Part shown: in pieces, positions 17,757-26,978 of the stretch | Position numbering within the stretch: position 1 is the stretch's first letter | How the letters are laid out: each line of letters starts with the position of its first letter | From: Rhodoferax sp. | GTDB taxonomy: Bacteria; Pseudomonadota; Gammaproteobacteria; Burkholderiales; Burkholderiaceae_C | Assembly (NCBI RefSeq): GCF_030646845.1 | Contig: NZ_JAUSLE010000069.1 | Coordinates: 1-64,000, forward strand | Length of the DNA: 64,000 bases | Direction: 5' to 3' | Program-made: the position numbers and the translations under genes | Notes under the pieces: model-generated | What the model saw: the letters and a program-made list of their open reading frames with translations, nothing else | What the model was told of the DNA's origin: nothing | Databases searched by the model: none

Positions 17757-18620
17757 TCAGCCCAAGCCCAGCAACCTCACTGCGTTGTCTTTCAGAATGC
17801 CGGGCATCACCTCCGGCTTGAAGCCGGCGTCCTCAAAATCCTTCATCCAGCGATCGGGCGTGATCAGGGGGTAGTCACTGCCGAACAGGATGCGGTCCTT
17901 GAGCAGCGTATTGGCGTACTGCACCAGTTGCTTCGGAAAATACTTGGGGCTCCAGCCACTCAGGTCAATCCACACATTGGGCTTGTGCGTGGCCACGCTC
18001 AGGGCCTCGTCCTGCCACGGAAAGCTGGGGTGGGCCATGACAATCTGCATGTCGGGGAAGTCAATGGCCACGTCATCCAGATGCATGGGATTGCTGTACT
18101 CCAGACGCAAGCCACCGCCGCAGCGCATGCCGCTGCCAATGCCGCTGTGTCCGGTATGAAAGATGGCCGGCAACTTGTACTCATTGATCACCTCGTAGAT
18201 GGGCCAGGCCATCTTGTCGTAGGGGTGATAGCCCTGCACGGTGGGGTGGAACTTGAAACCCTTGATACCGAATTCTTCGATCAGGCGCCGTGCCTCCCGC
18301 GCGCCCATCTTGCCTTTGTGCGGATCGATGCTGGCAAAGGCCATCATCATGTCCGAGTTGGCCTTGGCCGCCTCGGCGATTTCTTCGTTGGGGATTCGCC
18401 GGCGCCCCATTTGCGCCTCGGCGTCCACCGTGAACATCACCAGGCCGATCTTGCGCTCGCGGTAATAGGCAATGGTCTCCGCGATGGTGGGGCGGCGGCT
18501 GTTGCGAAAGTACTTGTCTGCTGCCCGGTCGTACTCCTCGCCATAGCTGTCAAACGGGTTCCAGCAACTTACCTCCGCGTGGGTGTGGATGTCGATGGCG
18601 ACGAGATTTTTATGGTCCAT
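17757..18620 (-). CDS. Amidohydrolase family 2 protein, CouO-like retro-Claisen hydrolase candidate
   Basis: The 287-residue product is a metal-dependent amidohydrolase of the ACMSD-like family. It shows the HxH metal site (H12 and H14 in IDIHTHAE), further histidines in FKFHPT and IFHTGHSG, and the conserved aspartate in FGSDYPLITPDRW. In Rhodococcus coumarate catabolism the amidohydrolase CouO cleaves the beta-keto-acyl-CoA to the benzoate. The divergent ECH, ligase and SDR genes here match the other enzymes of that route, so the same role is inferred. AGGAGAC precedes the ATG. It shares a 141-bp divergent region with a perfect palindrome. Confidence 0.75.
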   Translation of the reverse strand: MDHKNLVAIDIHTHAEVSCWNPFDSYGEEYDRAADKYFRNSRRPTIAETIAYYRERKIGLVMFTVDAEAQMGRRRIPNEEIAEAAKANSDMMMAFASIDPHKGKMGAREARRLIEEFGIKGFKFHPTVQGYHPYDKMAWPIYEVINEYKLPAIFHTGHSGIGSGMRCGGGLRLEYSNPMHLDDVAIDFPDMQIVMAHPSFPWQDEALSVATHKPNVWIDLSGWSPKYFPKQLVQYANTLLKDRILFGSDYPLITPDRWMKDFEDAGFKPEVMPGILKDNAVRLLGLG

Positions 18621-18690
18621 GAAAGTCTCCTGTGAGTCGTTGGGCGTCTAGGGTAAACACTGAGATAAATAATCAAAAATGCGCTTGAAT

Positions 18691-18709
18691 TGGTTATATT
18701 TTATAACCA
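18691..18709. promoter_or_regulatory. Perfect 8-bp palindromic operator between divergent catabolic genes
   Basis: TGGTTATA and TATAACCA flank TTT. The site is in the AT-rich divergent region between the amidohydrolase gene (start 18620) and the enoyl-CoA hydratase gene (start 18762). Size and symmetry fit a MarR-type operator, and a MarR gene closes the same gene cluster at 30463. Binding is inferred. Confidence 0.6.
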
Positions 18710-18761
18710 TAATCGATTCCATCCGAAAAATCAAATTTTTCCAGAACACCAGCCATTGCCC

Positions 18762-19547
18762 ATGAAAAACACAGACATTATTCACCTCGAACTTCGTGGT
18801 GAGCATAAAGAAATCGCCGTGATCCGCCTGACCCGCAAGGCCAAGCGCAACGCGATCAATGATGCACTGGTCCTGGCCCTGCGCAATCTGTTCGATGGCT
18901 TGCCAGCCACCGTGCGCGCTGCGGTTCTGGACGGCGAAGGCGAGCACTTTTGCGCCGGCCTGGATCTCAGCGAGCTGACGGAACGCGATGCCGGCCAGGG
19001 CCTGCACCATTCCCGCATGTGGCACGCTGCACTGGAGCGGGTGCAGTTTGGCCCGGTGCCGGTGATCGCAGCCCTGCACGGCGCCGTGGTCGGTGGCGGC
19101 CTGGAACTCGCCAGCGCCTGTCATATCCGCGTGGCGGACGACTCCACTTTTTATGCGTTGCCGGAAGGCTCGCGCGGCATTTTTGTCGGCGGCGGTGGCT
19201 CGGTGCGCATCCCCAAGTTGATTGGCGTTGCCCGCATGACCGACATGATGCTCACCGGTCGCGTCTACAACGCCCAAGATGGCGAACGCATCGGGCTGGC
19301 GCAATATCTGGTGCCCCAGGGGCAGGCGTTCGAGAAGGCGTTTGAGCTGGCCGTGCGCGTGACGCAGAATGCGCCCCTCACCAACTATGCGCTGATGCAC
19401 GCCCTGCCCCGCATTGCAGAGCAACCCGCTGACCACGGTCTGTTCACCGAATCCATGATGGCGGCTATTGCGCAGAGCGCGCCGGAAGCCAAGTCACGGG
19501 TGAAGGCCTTCCTCGATGGCAAGGCCGCCAAGGTCAGCAAAGGCTGA
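18762..19547 (+). CDS. Enoyl-CoA hydratase/isomerase family protein, hydroxycinnamoyl-CoA type candidate
   Basis: The 261-residue crotonase-fold protein has oxyanion-hole segments FCAGLDL (64-70) and GAVVGGGLEL (107-116). Both catalytic glutamates of classical hydratases are present (E115 in LELAS and E135 in LPEG). Hydroxycinnamoyl-CoA hydratase-lyases lack the first of these as I recall, so simple hydration followed by oxidation (CouM-like) is more likely here than direct lyase cleavage. The downstream SDR supports that. The ATG at 18762 gives the usual N-terminus; an earlier in-frame start lies in the operator region. It leads the operon with the ligase five bases downstream. Confidence 0.82.
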   Translation: MKNTDIIHLELRGEHKEIAVIRLTRKAKRNAINDALVLALRNLFDGLPATVRAAVLDGEGEHFCAGLDLSELTERDAGQGLHHSRMWHAALERVQFGPVPVIAALHGAVVGGGLELASACHIRVADDSTFYALPEGSRGIFVGGGGSVRIPKLIGVARMTDMMLTGRVYNAQDGERIGLAQYLVPQGQAFEKAFELAVRVTQNAPLTNYALMHALPRIAEQPADHGLFTESMMAAIAQSAPEAKSRVKAFLDGKAAKVSKG

Positions 19548-19552
19548 GCCCC

Positions 19553-21424
19553 ATGAGCGATACCAGCACCATCACGCCGCGCTACCGCCCTGTGAGTTTC
19601 GGCGTCACACGCGTCAGCGTACGCGGCGGCGCCACCGGCGTGCGCTATGTGCAGGCCGAGTTGCCGCTGGGCGCCTACGCCCGGCGCCTGAGCGACTTCC
19701 TGGTGCACTGGGCCGAGACCGAGCCCGACCGCACCTTCATGGCTCGCCGCGACCAGTTGGGCGACGCCCGCACGGGCGACTGGCAGCACATCAGCTACGC
19801 CCAGGCGCTTGAGGCGGCGCGCCGCATCGGGCAGGCCCTACTGGACCGCAAGCTGACAGCCGAGCGTCCGGTGGTGATCCTGAGCGAGAACACGCTGGAG
19901 CATGCGCTGATGTCGCTGGGTTGCCTCTACGCCGGTGTGCCCTACTGCCCGGTTTCGCCCGCCTATGCCACCGTGAGCCAGGACTATGACAAGCTGCGCC
20001 ATGTGCTGGACACGCTGACCCCGGGCCTGGTGTTTGCCGCCGACGGCGCACGCTACGGCCGGGCCATTGCGGCTACAGTCGGCACCGATGTGGAGGTCGT
20101 GCTTGCCCAGGGAACGCTGGCGGATCGCGCGACCACGCCGTTTGACCTTCTACGCAACACCACGGCCACCGCGGCGGTCGACGACGCCATGCACGCGGTG
20201 CGGCCCGACACCATTGCCAAGTTCCTCTTCACCTCGGGCTCGACCAAGATGCCCAAGCCGGTGATCAACACCCACCGCATGTGGTGCGCGAACGTGCAGC
20301 AGATCACGCTGTCCATGCCCGTGCTGACCGAGTCGGCGCCGGTGTTCGTGGACTGGCTGCCCTGGAACCACACCTTCGGTGGCAACCACAACGTCGGCCT
20401 GACGCTGCAACACGGCGGCACGCTTTACATCGACGACGGCAAGCCCACCGCGGCCCTGATCGGCGAAACGCTGCGTAACCTGCGCGAGATCGCGCCGACC
20501 ATCTACTTCAATGTGCCTACCGGCTTCGAGATGATCGCCGAAGCCATGAAGACCGACGCCGAACTGCGCCGCATGCTGCTGTCGCGCGTGCGCATGTTCT
20601 TCTACTCCGGCGCCGGCCTGGCGCAGCCGGTATGGGACAGCCTGCATGCAACGGCCGAGGCGGAAATCGGCGAGCGCATCGTCATGGGCACCGGCCTGGG
20701 CATGACCGAATCCGCCCCGTCCGCCATGTTTGTCAACAGTCCGAACGTGAAGGCCGGCGATATCGGCGTGCCAGTGCCCGGCATGACGCTCAAGCTGGTG
20801 GATGTGGATGGCAAGACCGAGGTGCGCTACCGCGGCCCCAACGTCACGCCGGGCTACTGGCGCTCCGAGCAGGCCACGCGCGACGCCTTCGACGAGGAAG
20901 GCTATCTCTGCACCGGCGACGCTGTGCAATGGATCGACCCGAATGATATTCACCGCGGCCTCAAGTTCGACGGCCGCATCGCGGAAGACTTCAAACTCTC
21001 AACAGGCACATTCGTCAGCGTCGGGCCGATGCGCGCCAAGATCATTGTGACCGGTGCGCCGTATGTCCAGGACGCCGTTCTCACCGGCCTTAACATGAAG
21101 GAAGTCGGCGCGCTGATCTTCCCCTCGCCGGCCTGCCGTGAAGTCAGCGGTCTGGGGGCCGATGCCCCTTGGGAGGCGGTTCTGGCCAGCGCGCCGGTGC
21201 GCCTGCGCATGCAGGCGATCATCAACCAGCTGGCGCGCGAGGCCACTGGCAGCGCTTCCCGCATCGCGCGCGCCCTGCTGCTGGCTGAGCCGCCGTCCAT
21301 CGACAGGGGCGAGCTGACCGACAAGGGCTCGATCAATCAGCGTGCCGTGCTCAAGCACCGGGATGCCCTGGTGCAGGCCTTGCACGACGACACGGCCCCC
21401 AACATCATCAAACCGCAAGTCTGA
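19553..21424 (+). CDS. Acyl-CoA synthetase of the feruloyl-CoA synthetase type
   Basis: The 623-residue product is an AMP-forming ligase. The ATP motif FTSGSTKMPKPV is near residues 223-236 (K replacing the usual G after the second T), with GLGMTES and YLCTGDA following. The long N-terminus RYRPVSFGVTRVSVRGG and the overall length match feruloyl-CoA synthases annotated in Burkholderiales rather than the shorter 4-coumarate ligases. It would activate hydroxycinnamates or their dihydro-derivatives to CoA thioesters. It is flanked by ECH and SDR genes in one operon. Confidence 0.83.
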   Translation: MSDTSTITPRYRPVSFGVTRVSVRGGATGVRYVQAELPLGAYARRLSDFLVHWAETEPDRTFMARRDQLGDARTGDWQHISYAQALEAARRIGQALLDRKLTAERPVVILSENTLEHALMSLGCLYAGVPYCPVSPAYATVSQDYDKLRHVLDTLTPGLVFAADGARYGRAIAATVGTDVEVVLAQGTLADRATTPFDLLRNTTATAAVDDAMHAVRPDTIAKFLFTSGSTKMPKPVINTHRMWCANVQQITLSMPVLTESAPVFVDWLPWNHTFGGNHNVGLTLQHGGTLYIDDGKPTAALIGETLRNLREIAPTIYFNVPTGFEMIAEAMKTDAELRRMLLSRVRMFFYSGAGLAQPVWDSLHATAEAEIGERIVMGTGLGMTESAPSAMFVNSPNVKAGDIGVPVPGMTLKLVDVDGKTEVRYRGPNVTPGYWRSEQATRDAFDEEGYLCTGDAVQWIDPNDIHRGLKFDGRIAEDFKLSTGTFVSVGPMRAKIIVTGAPYVQDAVLTGLNMKEVGALIFPSPACREVSGLGADAPWEAVLASAPVRLRMQAIINQLAREATGSASRIARALLLAEPPSIDRGELTDKGSINQRAVLKHRDALVQALHDDTAPNIIKPQV

Positions 21425-21435
21425 GGAGATGCAGA

Positions 21436-22221
21436 ATGAAAATTGAAGAACATGCTGCACTGGTCACCGGTGGCGCCTCCGGTCTGGGCGAAGCCACCGC
21501 GCGCGAACTGGCTCGTCTGGGCGCCAGGGTAGCGGTACTTGACGTCAACATCGCACTGGCCGAGAAGGTGGCTGCCGACATCAACGCGGAATTGGGTGAC
21601 GACCGTGCCGTCGCCTGCGAATGCGACATCACCAGCACCGACAGCGTCACTGCAGCGTTGGCCAAAGCCGCAGCGGCGCACGGCCCGGCGCGCATTCTCA
21701 TGAATATCGCGGGCATTGGCTCTGCCAAGCGCGTGGTGGCCAAGGACGGCAGCGCCGCCCCACTGGAAGACTTTGCGCGTGTCATCAACGTCAACCTGGT
21801 CGGCAGCTACAACATCAGCCGCCTGTTCGCTGCCGAGTGCGTGAAGCTCGCCCCGCTGGAAGATGGTGAACGCGGCGTGATGATGTTCACCGCCTCCGTC
21901 GCCGCCTTCGACGGCCAGGTCGGCCAGCAAGCCTACAGCGCATCCAAGGGCGGCCTGGTGGGCATGACGCTTCCCATGGCACGTGATCTGGCGCAATACG
22001 GCATCCGGGTCTGCACCGTGGCCCCCGGCCTGTTTGCAACGCCACTCATGAAGCAACTACCCGAGGCGGTGCAAGCGTCGCTGGCGGCCTCCATCCCGTT
22101 TCCGCCACGCCTGGGTAAACCCCAAGAGTTTGCACAGCTGGCATGCCATATCGTTACCAACGGGCACCTCAACGGCGAAGTGATCCGCCTCGATGGCGCC
22201 CTGCGCATGGCACCGCGCTGA
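21436..22221 (+). CDS. SDR family 3-hydroxyacyl-CoA dehydrogenase candidate
   Basis: The 261-residue SDR has TGGASGLGEAT near residues 12-22, NIAGIG in place of NNAG, and YSASKGG as the catalytic pair. It resembles type-2 (HSD10-like) 3-hydroxyacyl-CoA dehydrogenases. Its position after the ligase and ECH suggests oxidation of the beta-hydroxy-phenylpropanoyl-CoA, the CouN step in Rhodococcus. GAGGAG serves as RBS. Confidence 0.82.
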   Translation: MKIEEHAALVTGGASGLGEATARELARLGARVAVLDVNIALAEKVAADINAELGDDRAVACECDITSTDSVTAALAKAAAAHGPARILMNIAGIGSAKRVVAKDGSAAPLEDFARVINVNLVGSYNISRLFAAECVKLAPLEDGERGVMMFTASVAAFDGQVGQQAYSASKGGLVGMTLPMARDLAQYGIRVCTVAPGLFATPLMKQLPEAVQASLAASIPFPPRLGKPQEFAQLACHIVTNGHLNGEVIRLDGALRMAPR

Positions 22222-22253
22222 TTTGTTTTTTTTCACCAACGGAGACATTAAAA

Positions 22254-23387
22254 ATGAAATATTCGAAATCGCTAATCACCATCGCCGTGGCCGCGCTGGC
22301 CACAACATCCGCGCTGGCGGACATCACCATCGGCGTGAGCCTGTCGCTCACCGGTCCGACGTCGGCCCTGGGCATTCCGATCAAGAATGCCATCGCCATG
22401 TGGCCGACCAGCATTGGAGGCGAGAAGCTCAATGTGATCATTCTTGACGACGCGACCGATCCGGCCAATGCCACCAAGAATGCACGCCGCTTTGCCACCG
22501 ACGACAAGGTCGACATCCTGTTGGGCTCCGTTGCCACGCCACCAGCCAATGCGGTCGCCGCTGTGGCGTCGGAAACCGGCACCATGCACCTGGCCTTTGC
22601 GCCGATCGACGTCTCCACCAACAAGGCGCCTTGGTCGTACAACATGCCCCAGTCCACGCTGGTGATGTCGCACGCCATCGTCGCGCACATGAAGAAACAG
22701 GGCGTCAAAACGGTGGGCTTTCTGGGCTATGCCGACGCGTACGGTGAGCTGTTCCTGCGCGACATGAAGGTCAAAATGGCCGGCACCGACCTGAAGTTTG
22801 TATCGGAAGAGCGTTTTGCGCGCACCGACACCAGCGTCACCGGTCAGGCACTCAAAGTCACAGCAGGGGCGCCCGATGCGATCCTGATTGTGGCCTCCGG
22901 CAGCGGCGCCGCGATGCCCCACAAGGCCCTGATTGAGCGCGGCTACAAAGGCAAGATTTACCAGACCCATGGTGCGGCATCGCGCGATCTGATGCGCGTC
23001 GGCGGCAAGGACGTGGAAGGTGCCTTTGTGGTGGCAGGCCCCGGCATGGTGGCTGAGCAACTGCCGGCCAACCACCCCAGCAAAAAGGTCGCCATGGCCC
23101 ACGTGGAAGCCTGGGAAAAGGTCTATGGACCCAATACCCGCAACCCGTTCGCCGCTCATGCCTACGATGCGTCGATCGTTCTGCAGAAAATCATTCCCGT
23201 TGCGCTGAAAACCGCCAAGCCCGGCACCAAGGAATTCCGCGGTGCCCTGAAAGCCGCACTGGAAAACGCCGGCCCGATTCCGCTGTTCCACGGCATCGTG
23301 AATTACACCGCCACCAACCACGCTGGCTACACCGATGAGACCGGCGTGATCATGCGCATCACCAACGGCGACTGGAAGCTGCAATAA
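22254..23387 (+). CDS. Periplasmic binding protein of the second Liv-type importer
   Basis: The 377-residue product has a clear signal peptide ([18 protein letters not shown], cleavage near [10 protein letters not shown]) and a type I binding-protein fold. It heads the importer genes that follow within two bases of each other. Related proteins bind aromatic acids such as hydroxycinnamates or benzoates. The location between the CoA-pathway enzymes and the esterase suggests a phenylpropanoid ligand (inference). ACGGAG precedes the ATG. Confidence 0.88.
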   Translation: MKYSKSLITIAVAALATTSALADITIGVSLSLTGPTSALGIPIKNAIAMWPTSIGGEKLNVIILDDATDPANATKNARRFATDDKVDILLGSVATPPANAVAAVASETGTMHLAFAPIDVSTNKAPWSYNMPQSTLVMSHAIVAHMKKQGVKTVGFLGYADAYGELFLRDMKVKMAGTDLKFVSEERFARTDTSVTGQALKVTAGAPDAILIVASGSGAAMPHKALIERGYKGKIYQTHGAASRDLMRVGGKDVEGAFVVAGPGMVAEQLPANHPSKKVAMAHVEAWEKVYGPNTRNPFAAHAYDASIVLQKIIPVALKTAKPGTKEFRGALKAALENAGPIPLFHGIVNYTATNHAGYTDETGVIMRITNGDWKLQ

Positions 23388-23389
23388 GC

Positions 23390-24430
23390 ATGGACTTTTC
23401 AATTGCCAGTATCCTGCTGGTCGACGGACTGACCAATGGCGCAATTTATGCGCTGCTGGGTCTGGCAACTGTGTTGGTGTTCGCGGTTACCCGCGTCATC
23501 TTCATCCCCCAGGGGGAGTTCGTCACCTACGGCGCGCTCACCCTGGCCATTCTGCAAACCGGCAAAGTACCGGGCACCATCTGGCTGCTGCTTCTGCTGG
23601 CCGGCCTGGCGGCCCTGGCCGAGTCTTTTCAGACATGGAAAAGGCATAAATCTGTCGGAGCCGCCACGGTAGCTGGCGTCAGAGTCCTGGTCTTTCCAGT
23701 CGTCATTGCCGCAGTGACGATCTGGGCTGCGCCGCAACAGTTCTCCTTGTTGGTGCAGGCGGTCTTGTCAGTCTGTATCGTGACCTGTTTCGGACCTCTC
23801 GTGTACCGCCTGGCCTATCAGTCGCTGGCAGATGCGACCTCGCTGGTGCTGCTGATTGTGTCGGTCGGCGTGCACTTCGCGCTCACCGGTCTGGGTCTGC
23901 TGTTCTTTGGCGCTGAAGGGTTTCGCAACCCGCCATTCTGGGACGCCCGATTCAGTCTGGGCGCCGTCAACCTTTCCGGGCAGGCCATCATCATTGCATT
24001 GACCTCTACCGCGCTGATCGTGTTGCTCTGGCTCTTCTTTGAGCGCTCCTTGTATGGCAAAGCCCTGCGCGCGACGGCAGTGAATCGCCTGGGCGCACGG
24101 CTCATGGGCATTTCCTCCCAGGTAGCGGGTCAGCTCACGCTGGCCATGGCCGCGCTCATCGGGGCGCTGTCCGGCTTGTTGATTGGCCCAACCACCACGG
24201 TGTTTTTTGATTCAGGTTTTCTGATTGGTTTGAAAGGCTTTGTCGCCGCCGTCATCGGCGGTCTGGTCAGCTATCCCGGTGCGGCCCTGGGCGCCCTGCT
24301 GGTCGGCGTGATTGAAGCTTTTGGTTCGTTCTGGGCCAGCTCATTCAAGGAAGTCATCGTGTTCACCCTGATCCTGCCCGTGCTGTTCTGGCGCTCGCTG
24401 AAGGCGGGCCATTCAGACGAGGAGCACTGA
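23390..24430 (+). CDS. Branched-chain-type ABC permease, LivH-like
   Basis: The 346-residue polytopic permease begins with the LivH pattern [20 protein letters not shown] and ends with a conserved glycine-rich stretch ([20 protein letters not shown]). It is about 50 residues longer than the LivH-like protein at 13802 because of an extra segment around residues 70-115. It starts two bases after the binding-protein stop. Confidence 0.88.
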   Translation: MDFSIASILLVDGLTNGAIYALLGLATVLVFAVTRVIFIPQGEFVTYGALTLAILQTGKVPGTIWLLLLLAGLAALAESFQTWKRHKSVGAATVAGVRVLVFPVVIAAVTIWAAPQQFSLLVQAVLSVCIVTCFGPLVYRLAYQSLADATSLVLLIVSVGVHFALTGLGLLFFGAEGFRNPPFWDARFSLGAVNLSGQAIIIALTSTALIVLLWLFFERSLYGKALRATAVNRLGARLMGISSQVAGQLTLAMAALIGALSGLLIGPTTTVFFDSGFLIGLKGFVAAVIGGLVSYPGAALGALLVGVIEAFGSFWASSFKEVIVFTLILPVLFWRSLKAGHSDEEH

Positions 24431-24431
24431 C

Positions 24432-26198
24432 ATGAGCTTGAGACAAATAGGGTGGTTGGGGCTGATCACCAGCATTCTGCTGATCGCCGTGCTGCCGGTG
24501 CCTGAATTCTGGATCACCCAGCTCAATTACATCGGCATCTCCAGCCTGGCGGTACTGGGGCTGATTCTCCTGACCGGTGTGGGCGGTCTCACATCTTTCG
24601 GCCAGGCGGCTTTTGTCGGCATTGGTGCCTACACCTCGGCCTACCTCACGGTGCATGCCGGGCTCTCCCCCTGGCTGACACTGTTCGTTGGTCTGGCACT
24701 GACCGGCGTATGCGCCGTCGTCCTGGGCTGGATCACGTTGCGCATGTCAGGCCACTACCTGCCGCTGGCCACCCTGGCCTGGGGGCTGTCGCTGTACTAC
24801 ATCATGGGCAATCTGGAAGCGCTGGGCAAATACGACGGCATTCTGGATGTCACTGGCCTGTCGCTGTTCGGCTGGGATCTGGGGCACGGTCGCGTTTTCT
24901 TTGTCATGACCTGGGCCCTGGTGTTGCTGGGCACGCTGGCCATGATCCACCTGCTGGATTCCCGCGTCGGTCGGGCCATACGCTCGCTCAAAACCGGCTC
25001 GCAAATGGCCGAGTCCATGGGCATTGACACCCTGAGGTTCAAGATTGGCATCTTCCTGATCTCGGCCTTGCTGGCCAGCGTGTCGGGCTGGCTGTATGCG
25101 CATTTTCAACGCGCCGTGAACCCCTCCCCGTTCGGCGTGCACGTTGGCATCGAATACCTGTTCATGGCGGTATTGGGTGGCGCCGGGCATGTGTGGGGCG
25201 CCATCACCGGCGTGACCATCACCAAATTGCTGGCGGACCAGTTGCAGGTGCTGTTGCCCAAGCTCATCGGCACCAGTGGCAGCTATGAAATCATCGTTTT
25301 CGGCGTGCTGTTGGTGCTCACGCTGAAGTACGCGCCTGAAGGCATCTGGGCGTTTGTCGACCGCAAGCTCCCCAAGCCGCCGCGCAAGGTCGATTGGCAA
25401 AATGCATCCGCCCTGCCCCATCGGAGCAAGCCTGCACCAGGCGAAGTGGTGCTGCAGGCCACCGATATCCGCAAGGAATTCGGTGGACTGGTGGCCGTCA
25501 ACAACATCAACTTCGCCGTGCAGTCCGGCCAGATTGTGGGTTTGATCGGGCCCAACGGCGCCGGCAAATCCACCACCTTCAACCTGATCACCGGCGTGTT
25601 GGGGCTCACCAGCGGAAGCATCACCTTCCGGGGCGAAGACATCAGTGGCCTGGCATCGCGGGAAATCGCCAAACGGGGTATTTCGCGCACGTTCCAGCAC
25701 GTCAAGATGATCGCCGACATGACGGTACTGGAAAACGTGGCACTGGGCGCCCATCTGCGCGGCAACCGGGGGGCGGTTTCCGCCATGCTGCACCTGGACC
25801 GCACCGAAGAGCAAAGCCTATTTCGTGAAGCCGAGTTTCAACTCCGGCGCGTCGGTATGGGCGAGTACCTGCATGAACTGGCGGGCAACCTGGCCATGGG
25901 TCCGCAACGGCTGCTGGAAATTGCCCGCGCCCTCTGCAATGACCCGGCGCTGCTGCTGCTGGACGAACCCGCCGCCGGCTTGCGCCATAAAGAAAAGCAG
26001 GCGCTGGCCGATGTCCTGCGCCAGCTCAAGTCCGAGGGCTTGAGTATTTTGCTGGTCGAGCACGACATGGATCTGGTTATGCAAGTCACCGACCGCATTG
26101 TCGTGATGGAATTCGGCACCCGCCTGATCGAAGGCACGCCGGAGGAAATCCAGGCCAGCCCTGAGGTGCGCGCGGCCTACCTCGGCACCGAGCACTGA
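24432..26198 (+). CDS. Fused permease-ATPase (LivM-LivG)
   Basis: The 588-residue protein joins a LivM-like membrane domain (about residues 1-315, with [22 protein letters not shown]) to a LivG-like ATPase (about 335-588). The ATPase has Walker [10 protein letters not shown] near 373-381, the [12 protein letters not shown] signature variant and Walker B LLLLDEP. Fusions of this type are known among aromatic-acid importers. One base separates it from the LivH-like gene. There is no frameshift; the linker is a natural proline-rich stretch near residues 318-328. Confidence 0.9.
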   Translation: MSLRQIGWLGLITSILLIAVLPVPEFWITQLNYIGISSLAVLGLILLTGVGGLTSFGQAAFVGIGAYTSAYLTVHAGLSPWLTLFVGLALTGVCAVVLGWITLRMSGHYLPLATLAWGLSLYYIMGNLEALGKYDGILDVTGLSLFGWDLGHGRVFFVMTWALVLLGTLAMIHLLDSRVGRAIRSLKTGSQMAESMGIDTLRFKIGIFLISALLASVSGWLYAHFQRAVNPSPFGVHVGIEYLFMAVLGGAGHVWGAITGVTITKLLADQLQVLLPKLIGTSGSYEIIVFGVLLVLTLKYAPEGIWAFVDRKLPKPPRKVDWQNASALPHRSKPAPGEVVLQATDIRKEFGGLVAVNNINFAVQSGQIVGLIGPNGAGKSTTFNLITGVLGLTSGSITFRGEDISGLASREIAKRGISRTFQHVKMIADMTVLENVALGAHLRGNRGAVSAMLHLDRTEEQSLFREAEFQLRRVGMGEYLHELAGNLAMGPQRLLEIARALCNDPALLLLDEPAAGLRHKEKQALADVLRQLKSEGLSILLVEHDMDLVMQVTDRIVVMEFGTRLIEGTPEEIQASPEVRAAYLGTEH

Positions 26199-26211
26199 GA
26201 AAGCCACATTC

Positions 26212-26961
26212 ATGTCAGTACCCATCCTCAAAGTGCAGGGACTTCACGCAGGCTACGGCAAGGCGGAAGTACTGCGCGGCATCAACCTCGAAGCGGCCCC
26301 CGGCAGCATCATCACCGTCATCGGCCCCAATGGCGCCGGCAAATCAACCCTGCTGAATTCCTTGATGGGGGTTCTGCCGTCCACGGGCACCATTGAATAC
26401 GCCGGCGAATCCATCGCCAGTCTGCCACTCGAAGAACGTGTGATGCTGGGCATTGCCCTGGTGCCGGAACGGCGCGAGCTGTTCAGCAGCATGTCGGTTG
26501 AAGACAATCTGGTGCTGGGCGCCTACCGCCAGGTCAGGCAGCACAACAAACTGTGGCGCGAGCAGATGGCTGTGGTGTTTGAGCTTTTTCCACGCCTCAA
26601 GGAGCGCCGCACGCAGGAAGCCGGCACCTTGTCCGGTGGCGAGCGACAGATGCTGGCCGTCGGCCGTGCGCTGATGTCACGCCCTTCCCTGCTGATGCTG
26701 GACGAACCCAGTCTGGGTCTGGCGCCGCTGATTGTGAAGGAGATATTTCGCACGATTGACGCGTTGCGCAAGACCGGCGTGACCACTCTGCTGGTGGAAC
26801 AAAACGCCCGGGCAGCACTGGAAACCGCCGACTACGGCTATGTGCTGGAAATGGGCGAAATCGCCTTGCAGGGACGCGCCTCGGAACTGGCCACCGACCC
26901 CCGCGTGATCGACACTTATCTGGGTGCCGCCCGGAAGAACGCGGATCCCGCAAACGCCTGA
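26212..26961 (+). CDS. Branched-chain-type ABC transporter ATPase, LivF-like
   Basis: The 249-residue ATPase has Walker [10 protein letters not shown], signature LSGGERQ and Walker B LLMLDEP, with the LivF-specific GIALVPERRELFSSMSVEDN region. It completes the second importer. It starts 13 bases after the fused permease-ATPase gene and is followed 17 bases later by the esterase gene. Confidence 0.92.
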   Translation: MSVPILKVQGLHAGYGKAEVLRGINLEAAPGSIITVIGPNGAGKSTLLNSLMGVLPSTGTIEYAGESIASLPLEERVMLGIALVPERRELFSSMSVEDNLVLGAYRQVRQHNKLWREQMAVVFELFPRLKERRTQEAGTLSGGERQMLAVGRALMSRPSLLMLDEPSLGLAPLIVKEIFRTIDALRKTGVTTLLVEQNARAALETADYGYVLEMGEIALQGRASELATDPRVIDTYLGAARKNADPANA

Positions 26962-26978
26962 TATCTCTGGAGACGTGA

